In this document: positions 6,755 through 13,418 of the stretch, one piece after another
Layout of the letters: the number at the start of each line of letters is the position of its first letter
How positions within the stretch are numbered: position 1 is the first letter of the stretch
Assembly: GCA_947625565.1 (NCBI GenBank)
Contig: CANQOU010000025.1
Coordinates: 1 to 13,418, forward strand
Length of the DNA: 13,418 bases
DNA from: an uncultured Clostridia bacterium
GTDB taxonomy: Bacteria; Bacillota; Clostridia; TANB77; CAG-508
Direction of reading: 5' to 3'
Notes under the pieces: generated by a model
What the model saw: only the letters and a program-made list of their open reading frames with translations
Told to the model about the DNA's origin: nothing
Database searches by the model: none
Position numbers and translations under genes: made by a program

Positions 6755-9467
6755 ACCAATTATTTGCTTCTGATATATCTGCAATTAGTGGTACAGTTAA
6801 ACTGACTGCAGTTTCCATTTCATTTTTTAATATTTGTTTTATTTCTTGTATTTCTTCTTTAGGTGTTTCAATCATCATTTCATCATGTACTTGTAAAACA
6901 ATTTTAGCTTTTAGTTGTTTTTCTTGTATTTGACGATATACTCTAATCATAGCAATTTTCATAATATCAGCTGCTGTTCCTTGAATTGGAGTATTCATTG
7001 CTGCTCTTGAGCCAAATTGTCTTACCATATAGTTTTTAGATTGTAATTCTGGAATATATCTTCTTCTGTGAAATAATGTTTCTACATATCCTTTATTTTT
7101 TGCCTCTTCTGTTATATTGTCCATATAGTTTTTTATTCCTTGATATTCTGATAAATATTCATCTATATATTGCTTTGCTTGTTTTTTACTTATTCCTAAT
7201 TGTTCACTTAGCCCAAAATCACTTATTCCATATACAATTCCAAAATTGACTGCTTTAGCACTTGACCTTTGTTCTTTACTTACTTCCTCCATTGGTGTTT
7301 TAAATACTTTTGATGCTGCTTGTTTATGAATATCTTCATTATTTTTAAATGCTTGTATCATATGTGTATCTTTTGAAATATGTGCTAATACTCTTAACTC
7401 AATTTGTGAATAATCTGCATCAATATATACTTTTCCTTGCTCTGGTTCGAATATTTTTCTTACTTGTTTTCCTAATTCAAATCTAGTTGGAATATTTTGT
7501 AAGTTTGGTTCTGTTGAGCTTATTCTTCCTGTTGCTGTAATTGTCTGGTGAAAAAATGAATGAATTCTCTTTGTTACAGGATTAATGTATGGTTTTAATC
7601 CTTCTACATAAGTAGAATTTAATTTCATTAGTTGCCTATAATCTAAAATCTCTTCAATTATTGGGTCTTCTTTTCTTAATTTTTCTAATACATCTACATC
7701 TGTTGAATATCCATTTTTTGTTTTCTTAATTATTGGCAATTTCTTCTTTTCAAATAGAATTTCTCCTAATTGTTTTGTTGAATTTATATTGAATTCTTCT
7801 CCTGCCATTTCATAAATGATTTTGGTTTTTATTTCTAATTGTTCTTTTAGTGTATCTCCAAATTTTTCTAATTGTTCTTTATTTGCATATATTCCATTCC
7901 ATTGCATTTCTGATAAAACTTCAATTGTTGGTATTTCAATATCTTTAAAAAGTGATAAATTTCCTATTTCTTCTAATCTTTCAGTTAGTTTTACTTCTAA
8001 TTTTGATATTAGATATGTTCTAAATGCTAGTTCTTCATTCTTGTATTTTTTATTTTCTTCTTCTTTATTATTTTCTTCCATTTCGAATAGATTTATCTGT
8101 TTATCTTGTTCTGGTAATTTTCCAATATAGTCTTCTAGCACTATTCCAAGTTCATCTTCTGCTATTTCTTCTAATTTTAGTTTGTTATTTGTTGGATTTA
8201 ATAAATATGCTGCAATTTTAGCATCAAAAGATAGTCCATTTATTTTTATTCCTTCTTGTTTTAATAATATATATGTTTTGCTTAAATGAATTCCTACTTT
8301 TTGTATATTTTTATTTTCAAATACTTCTTTTAATTCCTGTATATTATTTTTTTGTTTTAAATCAATTATATATACTGTTTGATCTATATAGATACTAATA
8401 GCTGTTATTTGTTCTTTTATAATCTTTTCTGGAGCATCATTTGGAACAGTTTCTATTTCAAATATTATTTTGTTTGTATTTTTTATTTGTTCTATTGCTT
8501 CTTGTATTTGATTTTCTTTAATTTGATATATTTCTTCTATTGTTTTTGGTTTAACTTCTAATCTATTCTCGTTTTCGCCATTTTCTAAATTAAATCTTTC
8601 AATATATCTTTTAAAATTTAGTTCTTTGAATATTCTATATACTTCTTGTTTATTCCATTCTTCTACTCTTAATTGTTCTAATGTATCTTCTATTGGAACT
8701 TGTGTATTTATTGTTCCTAATGTTTTTGATAAATCTGCTAATTTTTTATTATTCTCTATATTTTCTTTTTGTTTTCCTTTAAGGTCTGTTTCTCCAGCTT
8801 CTAATTTTTTATACAAATTTTCTATTGTTTGATATTCTTGAATTAGTTTTAATGCCGTTTTTTCTCCAATTCCTGGAACACCTGGAATATTGTCTGATGT
8901 ATCTCCTTGTAGTCCTTTTACTTCTATCAGTTGTTTTGGTTTAATTCCATATGTTTCAATTATTTTGCTTTCATCATATAAATCTGTTTCTGTTTTTCCT
9001 CCTTTTGTGTGTGGAATTCTAATAGTAATATGGTTTGTTGCTAATTGAAAAGTATCTCTATCTCCTGAAAGTATTGTAACTTCTAGTCCTTTTTCTTCTC
9101 CAAATCTTGCTAATGTTCCTAATATATCATCTGCTTCATATCCTTCTTTTTCAATAATATCAATATTCATAGCTCTTAGTATTTCTTTTATCATAGGCAT
9201 TTGCATTGCTAATTCTTCTGGCATTCCTTTTCTTGTAGCTTTGTATCCTTCATATAACTTATGTCTTGCTGTTGGAGCTTTTAAGTCAAATGCTACTGCC
9301 ATATATTCAGGATTTATATCTTCTATAAGTTTAAATAAAATTGCTAAAAATCCATATACAGCATTTGTGTATTTACCATCTTTTGTTGTAAGCATTTTAC
9401 TTCCCATAATGCCATAAAAAGCTCTATTCATAATGCTATTTCCGTCAATCAATACTAATTTTTCCAT
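6741..9467 (-). CDS. polA: DNA polymerase I
   Basis: A 908-residue family A polymerase used in Okazaki fragment processing and excision repair. The N-terminal 5'-nuclease domain (about 1-290) shows LVLIDGNSIMNRAFYG, ILSGDRDTFQLAT and GDTSDNIPGVPGIGEKTA. The polymerase domain (about 500-908) shows motif A DADYSQIELR (Asp685), the fingers helix RSSAKAVNFGIVYG (734-747) and motif C QVHDE (Asp862, Glu863). The middle domain corresponds to the 3'-5' proofreading exonuclease but is degenerate: the first motif reads FEIET, and the later motifs equivalent to Asp424 and Asp501 of the E. coli enzyme are not recognisable. Loss of proofreading is usual in Firmicute PolA. The ATG at 9467 follows GGAAGGAAAG. 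It is 15 bases after the preceding hypothetical gene and overlaps the transglycosylase gene. Confidence 0.97.
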   Translation of the reverse strand: MEKLVLIDGNSIMNRAFYGIMGSKMLTTKDGKYTNAVYGFLAILFKLIEDINPEYMAVAFDLKAPTARHKLYEGYKATRKGMPEELAMQMPMIKEILRAMNIDIIEKEGYEADDILGTLARFGEEKGLEVTILSGDRDTFQLATNHITIRIPHTKGGKTETDLYDESKIIETYGIKPKQLIEVKGLQGDTSDNIPGVPGIGEKTALKLIQEYQTIENLYKKLEAGETDLKGKQKENIENNKKLADLSKTLGTINTQVPIEDTLEQLRVEEWNKQEVYRIFKELNFKRYIERFNLENGENENRLEVKPKTIEEIYQIKENQIQEAIEQIKNTNKIIFEIETVPNDAPEKIIKEQITAISIYIDQTVYIIDLKQKNNIQELKEVFENKNIQKVGIHLSKTYILLKQEGIKINGLSFDAKIAAYLLNPTNNKLKLEEIAEDELGIVLEDYIGKLPEQDKQINLFEMEENNKEEENKKYKNEELAFRTYLISKLEVKLTERLEEIGNLSLFKDIEIPTIEVLSEMQWNGIYANKEQLEKFGDTLKEQLEIKTKIIYEMAGEEFNINSTKQLGEILFEKKKLPIIKKTKNGYSTDVDVLEKLRKEDPIIEEILDYRQLMKLNSTYVEGLKPYINPVTKRIHSFFHQTITATGRISSTEPNLQNIPTRFELGKQVRKIFEPEQGKVYIDADYSQIELRVLAHISKDTHMIQAFKNNEDIHKQAASKVFKTPMEEVSKEQRSSAKAVNFGIVYGISDFGLSEQLGISKKQAKQYIDEYLSEYQGIKNYMDNITEEAKNKGYVETLFHRRRYIPELQSKNYMVRQFGSRAAMNTPIQGTAADIMKIAMIRVYRQIQEKQLKAKIVLQVHDEMMIETPKEEIQEIKQILKNEMETAVSLTVPLIADISEANNWYDCK

Positions 9468-9482
9468 GTTTTCTTTCCTTCC

Positions 9483-9935
9483 CTATTGATTATTTTTAAA
9501 AAATATTTTTTGTAAGAATTTTTTTATCTTTTCTATAATACCTTCTTTTCTAATTATATCTGGTAAGTTTTCAGTTTCTTGTACTTCTACTTTTTTATTA
9601 TTTTCAAATAAGTTATCTATATTATATTTTTGACTTAATTCTTTTTGATAGGCTATTTCGTTTTCATTCCATATTTGGGTTAATTTTCTTTTTTCTTCTT
9701 CTGTTGCAATGTAGTTATAGTATATAAGTGAAATTAAGTCTTTACTTTCTTTTGAGATATTTTGTTCTTTTAGTTTCTTTGTTTTATCTATTTGAGTTAT
9801 TTTTGTTGAATTTTTGGCTAATTCTTTTAATCCGTTTAAAAATGTGCTTGAAATTTTTGCAATAAAATTGGGATTAAAGTAGTTTATTACATCTATTGTT
9901 TCTCTTGCAACATCACTCATCTCTAGTTCTATCAT
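9483..9935 (-). CDS. Hypothetical protein, 150 residues, upstream of polA
   Basis: I do not recognise this protein. It is mostly predicted helical, soluble and rich in Lys, Glu, Asn and Ile, with no signal peptide. The C-terminus is a basic amphipathic segment (KEGIIEKIKKFLQKIFFK) that could lie on a membrane or bind a partner. Three ATGs are possible: 9941, 9935 and 9920. AGGAG is 9 bases before the ATG at 9935 and only 3 before that at 9941, so 9935 is preferred. The gene overlaps the end of the larger hypothetical gene by 23 bases and ends 15 bases before polA, so the three are very likely one transcript with translational coupling. Base composition resembles the neighbours. Confidence 0.75.
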   Translation of the reverse strand: MIELEMSDVARETIDVINYFNPNFIAKISSTFLNGLKELAKNSTKITQIDKTKKLKEQNISKESKDLISLIYYNYIATEEEKRKLTQIWNENEIAYQKELSQKYNIDNLFENNKKVEVQETENLPDIIRKEGIIEKIKKFLQKIFFKNNQ

Positions 9936-11052
9936 TTTCATTTTCTCCTATTTCTTTTGATTTTTCTGATTTTAACTTTTGTTTAATATCTTGTATTGCT
10001 TCTTTAATTTTTTGTTGGAGTTTTTGTATTTTTGTGATTCTTCTACCATCTTTTCCTTGTTCCATTGCTAATTCTTTTGCATCCTCTTCTTCAAAAATGT
10101 ATTCTTGTTCTTCTTGTTCTAAATTTTCTTCTAAGTCTTCTGTCAAATTTTCTGTTTCTTCTTCGTCTTCTCTTATTATATCAGAATCTGTTGGTACTTT
10201 TGATATAAAGTCAAATAAGTTCTGTGGTAATATTTCTTCTGAAATTTCAAACATTCCTGTTGCTCCAGCTTTTGTTATTTTATTTATTCCTGGTAATTTT
10301 TCTATCATATTTCGATTACATATTTTAGGTATAAAATATTTTATAAAGCTTTTTTCATTAGTTGTATCTATATCTAATGTTAAAGCATGTCCTCTATCTC
10401 TAACCATCATTAAGATTTTGTTTTGCATTGAAATAATGTCTGTAGGTCCACAATCTGATTGAAATGGAAATTGTTCAAATATTTTTTTTGAAATTTCTGT
10501 CTCTTCTCCATATAGCATTATAGGTTCTTTTAACTCATTTGTTTTTTTGGCTAATACTGGCATAGCTTGCATTATTTGTTCATTATTTACAATATATGAA
10601 TGCATTGTATGTAAGACTTCATTTACACTTCCTGATTTATTTAACAAACTATCTAAGGTTTGTGTATCAGCCAATATATATCCAACACATTTATCTTTTA
10701 CCTCTTCTATAAATTTTTCGTTCATGCTAGAAATTTGTTTATCATATATTTTTTGTATCAAACCTGGCTCATAGTGGGAGATTACAAGTGCTTCTCGTCT
10801 TTTTTCAAAATTTTCATTTATTATTTGTTCTGTTTCTTCTCCAAAACTAAATTCTTTTGCAGTATCAAAAAGTATATTTTGAATTTCTTTTAATGCATTA
10901 TCTAGTTTGTCAGTATATTCAATTCTACTTTCTTCATTATAGTCATCCATTTCTGTGGGAGCTATTTTTAAAATCATTTCTTTGATTTTCATATTATTAT
11001 CGAAAAATTTTTTTAGTGCTTCAAATTGTGATTTTTCTTTATCTGTTTCCAT
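9913..11052 (-). CDS. Hypothetical protein, 379 residues, with acidic tract
   Basis: I do not recognise this protein or any catalytic motif in it. It is predicted to be cytosolic: no signal peptide or membrane helix. The first 280 residues look like a folded, mainly helical and mixed domain, including a well-formed segment MVRDRGHALTLDID and KLPGINKITKAGATGMF. Residues about 296-324 form a dense Glu/Asp tract, followed by a basic, probably coiled-coil tail (ITKIQKLQQKIKEAIQDIK and KQKLKSEKSK). The start at 11052 is chosen because GAGGGGAG ends 5 bases before it; the ATG at 11067 lies at the upstream edge of that site. It is the first gene of a unit with the 150-residue protein, polA and the transglycosylase gene. 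Confidence 0.8.
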   Translation of the reverse strand: METDKEKSQFEALKKFFDNNMKIKEMILKIAPTEMDDYNEESRIEYTDKLDNALKEIQNILFDTAKEFSFGEETEQIINENFEKRREALVISHYEPGLIQKIYDKQISSMNEKFIEEVKDKCVGYILADTQTLDSLLNKSGSVNEVLHTMHSYIVNNEQIMQAMPVLAKKTNELKEPIMLYGEETEISKKIFEQFPFQSDCGPTDIISMQNKILMMVRDRGHALTLDIDTTNEKSFIKYFIPKICNRNMIEKLPGINKITKAGATGMFEISEEILPQNLFDFISKVPTDSDIIREDEEETENLTEDLEENLEQEEQEYIFEEEDAKELAMEQGKDGRRITKIQKLQQKIKEAIQDIKQKLKSEKSKEIGENENDRTRDE

Positions 11053-11057
11053 ATTTT

Positions 11058-11065
11058 CTCCCCTC
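11058..11065 (-). promoter_or_regulatory. Ribosome binding site that fixes the start at 11052
   Basis: GAGGGGAG on the minus strand lies 5 bases before the ATG at 11052. The alternative ATG at 11067 overlaps the upstream end of this site and has no site of its own. Confidence 0.65.
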
Positions 11066-11173
11066 ATATTTCTTTAGTTTTTTAAACTTTAAATACTTTA
11101 TCAATTTTATTATGAATTCTATCATTCTTATTTGCCAAATCCCAAAATTTATTCCATAAATTAGCACATACAT

Positions 11174-11182
11174 ATTGTATCA
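11174..11182 (-). promoter_or_regulatory. Possible extended -10 promoter for the unit leading to polA
   Basis: TGATACAAT on the minus strand is an extended -10 element (TG, one base, TACAAT with TACAAT at 11174-11179). No convincing -35 hexamer lies 16 to 18 bases upstream. Transcription would begin near 11167, leaving a leader of about 115 bases before the 379-residue gene. It lies between the probable terminator at 11236-11270 and the first gene of the unit, where a promoter is expected. Confidence 0.4.
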
Positions 11183-11235
11183 TAATAAAGAAAAAAATCA
11201 TATAATTTTGCACAATTTTGTTTGATTTTTTATAA

Positions 11236-11270
11236 CAAAAAAGAAGTCATTTCAAAATTAACTTCTCTTC
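11236..11270 (-). terminator. Probable terminator downstream of the sortase remnant
   Basis: On the minus strand AGAAGT (11261-11266) pairs with ACTTCT (11242-11247), followed by a run of six T residues counting the last stem base. The outer stem can be extended by G:U and A:U pairs. The loop of 13 bases can partly pair inside itself (ATT with AAT). The stem is short, so this is moderate. It would separate the decayed accessory genes from the polA unit. Confidence 0.45.
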
Positions 11271-11292
11271 GTTATCATTTGCTTTTCTCTTT

Positions 11293-11672
11293 TTAGTCTG
11301 CTCTTGCCTTTGCTACAAATCTTTTAGGTTGAGTTTTATTTTGAATTCTCATAATAGTATATAAATGTGACCTCCTGTATATCTATTTGTTAATTAGCTT
11401 GTGCATGTATTATCATCTGGATTTACTACCATTTTTTCATATACTTCATATTCTAAAGTTCTTTCTTTTGAATCTGTTATTTGCATTATTGCATTTTTTT
11501 GAATATTGGGAAGTTTTTCAAAAAATTTTGAGTTTTTATAGTTGTGTCCTAAAATAGATAAATTACCTACTTCATTTTGTTCTCCACCTCAATATATTGT
11601 TACAGAAATTTTTAGTAAATCTTCAGTGTAATTTGCTAGTATCGGATATTCTATATTTAAACTTAGAATTTT
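11293..11672 (-). pseudogene. Sortase remnant (stops, frameshifts, catalytic Cys lost)
   Basis: Read on the minus strand from 11669, the translation LNIEYPILANYTEDLLKISV, a stop, then GGEQNEVGNLSILGHNYKNS and KFFEKLP, then LEYEVYEKMVVNPDD and CTS matches the catalytic core of cell-wall sortases, including the His in GHNYKN (codon at 11545-11547). An in-frame TGA at 11589-11591 stands where homologues usually have Trp, and a TAA at 11394-11396 replaces a probable Gln. The frame then shifts: VTFIYYYENSK occupies the place of the TLITC motif, with Tyr instead of the catalytic Cys, and a second shift leads to TQPKRFVAKARAD with the region of the catalytic Arg, ending at 11293. The membrane anchor and N-terminal part are missing. 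The gene cannot make a working sortase. Confidence 0.75.
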
Positions 11673-11843
11673 TTATGTTCTTATTTTATCATAGACTTGT
11701 CCATTATTAGCGATATCAAAACTTTTATTGGTGTCATCATCATCTATAAATAAAAATTCTTCTGGTTTAAAATTATATCTTTCTAAAAGCAATTTAAAAA
11801 TTTTCTCATCCGGCCTTTTCATTTTTTCATTTTTTGAAACGCT
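11673..11843 (-). pseudogene. Remnant resembling the C-terminal part of a HAD-family hydrolase
   Basis: A short open stretch encodes KMKRPDEKIFKLLLERYN followed by FKPEEFLFIDD, which strongly resembles motif III (Lys-x-Pro-Asp) and motif IV (FIDD) of haloacid dehalogenase-like phosphatases. A TAA at 11844-11846 closes the same frame upstream, and similarity fades after FIDDDDTNKS. The nucleophile motif DxDxT is absent, so no activity is possible. The reading frame runs, after one TAA at 11673, into the sortase remnant, suggesting that a deletion joined two unrelated genes. Between 11847 and the fic stop I see only another short open stretch (RVGKVLATQKDKFTV) that I cannot assign. Confidence 0.55.
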
Positions 11844-11917
11844 TTATACTGTAAACTTATCTTTTTGTGTCGCAAGTACCTTTCCTACTCTGCACTAGCA
11901 CACTAAGACCACATTAA

Positions 11918-12529
11918 TTATTTTTTTAAATCTTCTGCTTTATACAAATTATATCCTTCATATCTATAACTTGCATCAATACCTTTCATATAAACTTTTC
12001 TATCATTTGTTTTTTCAGTTAAAGCCTCTTTTAACAAAAACTTTATTTCTGTATTTTTAATTGGACTTCTTTCCATAGCTAATAAATAATCTTCTTTATC
12101 TATTTTGCTCCAATCAACAACTTTGCCAAGCTCCTTTTTCAAAATCATATCTAGCCAAATTCTTGTACTTCTCCCATTTCCTTCTCTAAATGGATGAGCA
12201 ATATTCATTTCAACATATTTTTCTATAATTTCATCAAAATTTGATTGCGGCATTTTATTTATTTTTTTTAATGCCTCTTCCAAATACATTGACGAAGCAA
12301 ATCTAAAGTTATTTTTAGAAATATTTTCTGTTCTTATCTTTCCTGCAAATTCGGATATTTCTTCAAATAAATATTTGTGAATTTGAGATAAGCCTTGAAA
12401 AGTTCCAATTTCAAATTCTTCTAATTTTCCAGTTTCAAATAATTCTATTGCTTTTAATTTTGTTATTCTTTCTTCCTCTTTAGCAAGTTCTAATTCATCA
12501 TCTATATTTAATTTATTTTTTAATATCAT
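11918..12529 (-). CDS. fic: Fic family protein adenylyltransferase, class III type
   Basis: Transfers AMP (or another nucleotide part) to a hydroxyl of a target protein. The 203-residue protein has the complete active-site motif HPFREGNGRSTR (112-123) with His112 as general base, and the preceding flap region TENISKNNFRFAS (67-79). Near the C-terminus SYRYEG (187-192) fits the inhibitory (S/T)xxxE(G/N) motif; its place after the Fic core is that of class III proteins such as Neisseria meningitidis NmFic, which are held inactive through this helix. No separate antitoxin gene is therefore expected. The ATG at 12529 follows AAGGAG at 6 bases. The upstream acetyltransferase pseudogene ends inside this ribosome binding site, so fic was probably coupled to it. 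Despite decayed neighbours the frame is intact. Target unknown. Confidence 0.92.
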   Translation of the reverse strand: MILKNKLNIDDELELAKEEERITKLKAIELFETGKLEEFEIGTFQGLSQIHKYLFEEISEFAGKIRTENISKNNFRFASSMYLEEALKKINKMPQSNFDEIIEKYVEMNIAHPFREGNGRSTRIWLDMILKKELGKVVDWSKIDKEDYLLAMERSPIKNTEIKFLLKEALTEKTNDRKVYMKGIDASYRYEGYNLYKAEDLKK

Positions 12530-12539
12530 ATATTTCTCC

Positions 12540-13000
12540 TTACCTTAAATATTTTTTATATGTAAAATGTGTTTTATTTTCATCTGTTTTTTCAAATCCA
12601 TTTTCTCATATAACTTAATTGCTCTTTTATTTATTTTAAATACTTGTAATTTTATGTTTTTATCTTTGTTCTCAAATATAATCTCTTTTAATATTGCTGT
12701 TCCAATTCCTTTGTTTTGATACTCTGGTTTTATACAAATATTTCCTATTTCAAAGGTATTATTCTCTATTTCTTTTCCGTTGTAAAATCCGTACTAATTC
12801 ATCATAAGTTCTATATTCTTTGAATTTTTTTTCATAAATTTATTAAATAGTTTCTTTTGGATTTCTTCGTTCCACTCTTCATAAATATTTTCTACATATT
12901 TTTGATAAACTTCCTTTTTTAAATCATAAATAAATTTAATTTGTTCCTGATTACCATTCTTGTATGGCTTTAGTTCTAAATTTGGTAAATCCCAACTCAA
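12540..13000 (-). pseudogene. GNAT acetyltransferase, disrupted
   Basis: Conceptual translation gives about 145 residues of a GNAT-fold N-acetyltransferase. The N-terminal part includes KFIYDLKKEVYQKYVENI, EEWN and KNSKNIELMMN. Then comes an in-frame TAG (12794-12796), followed in the same frame by YGFYNGKEI, FEIGNICIKPEYQNKGIGTA (motif A for acetyl-CoA) and KLYEKM. At about 12598-12601 one G appears lost, and the shifted frame continues GFEKTDENKTHFTYKKYL as expected for the family end, stopping at 12540. The open frame at the 5' end can start only at a TTG (13000) and is fused to unrelated upstream sequence. Two lesions and loss of a normal start argue for a dead gene. The acceptor substrate is unknown. 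It lies directly upstream of fic. Confidence 0.8.
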
Positions 13001-13096
13001 TCTGATTTTTCTCTGTGTTACTTTATTTTCATGAATTTGAAGTTTCTTATCAGATATAATGTGGTCATAATTTGAAATCGCCTCTGAGTATGCAAT
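13001..13096 (-). other. Unassigned open stretch fused to the acetyltransferase remnant
   Basis: After a TAA at 13097-13099, the frame is open and continuous with the acetyltransferase frame. It encodes about 32 residues with ordinary coding character (IAYSEAISNYDHIISDKK, then LQIHENKVTQRKIR), but has no ATG with a ribosome binding site. It probably is the tail of another lost gene joined by a deletion. I do not recognise the family. Confidence 0.35.
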
Positions 13097-13125
13097 TTAT
13101 CGACACACAATATTTTCTTTAAAAC

Positions 13126-13141
13126 TGTTGATTTATCAACA
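13126..13141. repeat. Short perfect dyad between rhuM and the acetyltransferase remnant
   Basis: TGTTGATTTATCAACA is a 7+7 base inverted repeat around TT. The two-base centre is too tight for a good RNA hairpin and there is no T-run after it on the minus strand in a terminator position. A protein-binding site is possible but there is no direct support. Confidence 0.3.
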
Positions 13142-13166
13142 AAAAATTAGCATTTTTATATTTCAA

Positions 13167-13418
13167 TCAATCAACTGTTTTTTTATTTTCATTATTTTTT
13201 ATATCTTTTGTTTGCATCAAAAGTTCATCAAAATCTGAAATATAAATTTGATCTTGCACTATTCTGTATTTTTCAAATTCTGTTTCAGCATGAAGTTTTG
13301 CCATTTCAGCAGATATTTTTCCATTGTCTTTTAAAATTTCATGATCCCATAATGTTAAAAATCCATTTAATCTTTTTTCCCAATCTTCCATTGTCATAGG
13401 AATATGTCTCATAGCTTG
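13167..13418 (-). CDS. RhuM-family protein, C-terminal end (start outside window)
   Basis: The frame is open from the window edge (reading QAMRHIPMTMEDW) to a TGA at 13167, giving 83 residues. MTMEDWEKRLNGFL, DHEILKDNGKISAEMAKLHA, EFEKYR and ISDFDELL resemble the conserved C-terminal part of Virulence_RhuM proteins, a family common in genomic islands and often next to restriction-modification genes; biochemical function is not established. The ATGs near the edge are internal to the domain, so the real start is upstream, beyond the window. Whether the whole gene is intact cannot be judged. After the stop there are about 70 bases with a small dyad and no gene. Confidence 0.75.
   Translation of the reverse strand, partial: QAMRHIPMTMEDWEKRLNGFLTLWDHEILKDNGKISAEMAKLHAETEFEKYRIVQDQIYISDFDELLMQTKDIKNNENKKTVD

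Noticed and set aside
9896..10462. Plus-strand open frame of 188 codons
   Set aside because: Antisense to the hypothetical gene pair; the Ser/Phe/Cys-rich translation is the expected reverse complement of Glu/Lys-rich coding sequence.
11589..11591. TGA read as Trp (alternative genetic code) because it stands at a usual Trp position in the sortase frame
   Set aside because: The same sequence also has a TAA and frameshifts, TGG is the Trp codon in the intact genes seen, and TGA ends the 379-residue gene, so this is a decayed gene.
13126..13141. Terminator of the rhuM gene
   Set aside because: The dyad has only a two-base centre and, on the minus strand, its T-run is before rather than after the stem.
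11068..13166. CRISPR array, insertion sequence, tRNA or attachment repeats in the accessory stretch
   Set aside because: I saw no regularly spaced repeats, transposase or integrase fragments, cloverleaf or long direct repeats; the content is explained by gene remnants and fic.

Overview
The window is AT-rich DNA, roughly 28% GC by eye. Every convincing gene lies on the minus strand and uses Shine-Dalgarno sites close to AAGGAGG. A dipicolinate synthase subunit A gene points to an endospore-forming Firmicute of the Clostridia type. The gene set, with a FatA-type acyl-ACP thioesterase and a class III Fic protein, fits an uncultured gut lineage, but the species cannot be named from this sequence.

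Read in the direction of transcription (high to low coordinates), the window has two parts. From 13418 to about 11240 is an accessory, decaying stretch. It holds the C-terminal end of a RhuM-family gene, a GNAT acetyltransferase pseudogene with an in-frame stop and a frameshift, an intact Fic gene, a remnant resembling the end of a HAD hydrolase, and a sortase pseudogene that has lost its catalytic cysteine. No transposase, integrase or attachment site is visible.

From 11240 down to 1 is a compact housekeeping stretch. The first unit runs from two unrecognised genes through polA to a membrane-anchored lytic transglycosylase. A TPR membrane protein follows, with its own likely promoter and a strong terminator at 4817-4848. 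After that terminator comes a tight run of dpaA, uppP, pgi and an acyl-ACP thioesterase, with gaps of 16 to 26 bases. Last is pyk, which has its own near-consensus promoter and a 5' UTR hairpin; its C-terminal part lies outside the window.

The genes cover glycolysis (pgi, pyk), envelope and lipid chemistry (uppP, thioesterase, transglycosylase), spore dipicolinate synthesis (dpaA) and DNA replication or repair (polA). No clearly new multi-gene system is visible. The points most worth following are the possible AUU start of the transglycosylase gene, the two uncharacterised genes ahead of polA, the dpaA gene without dpaB beside it, and the cluster of gene remnants between 11.2 and 13.2 kb.
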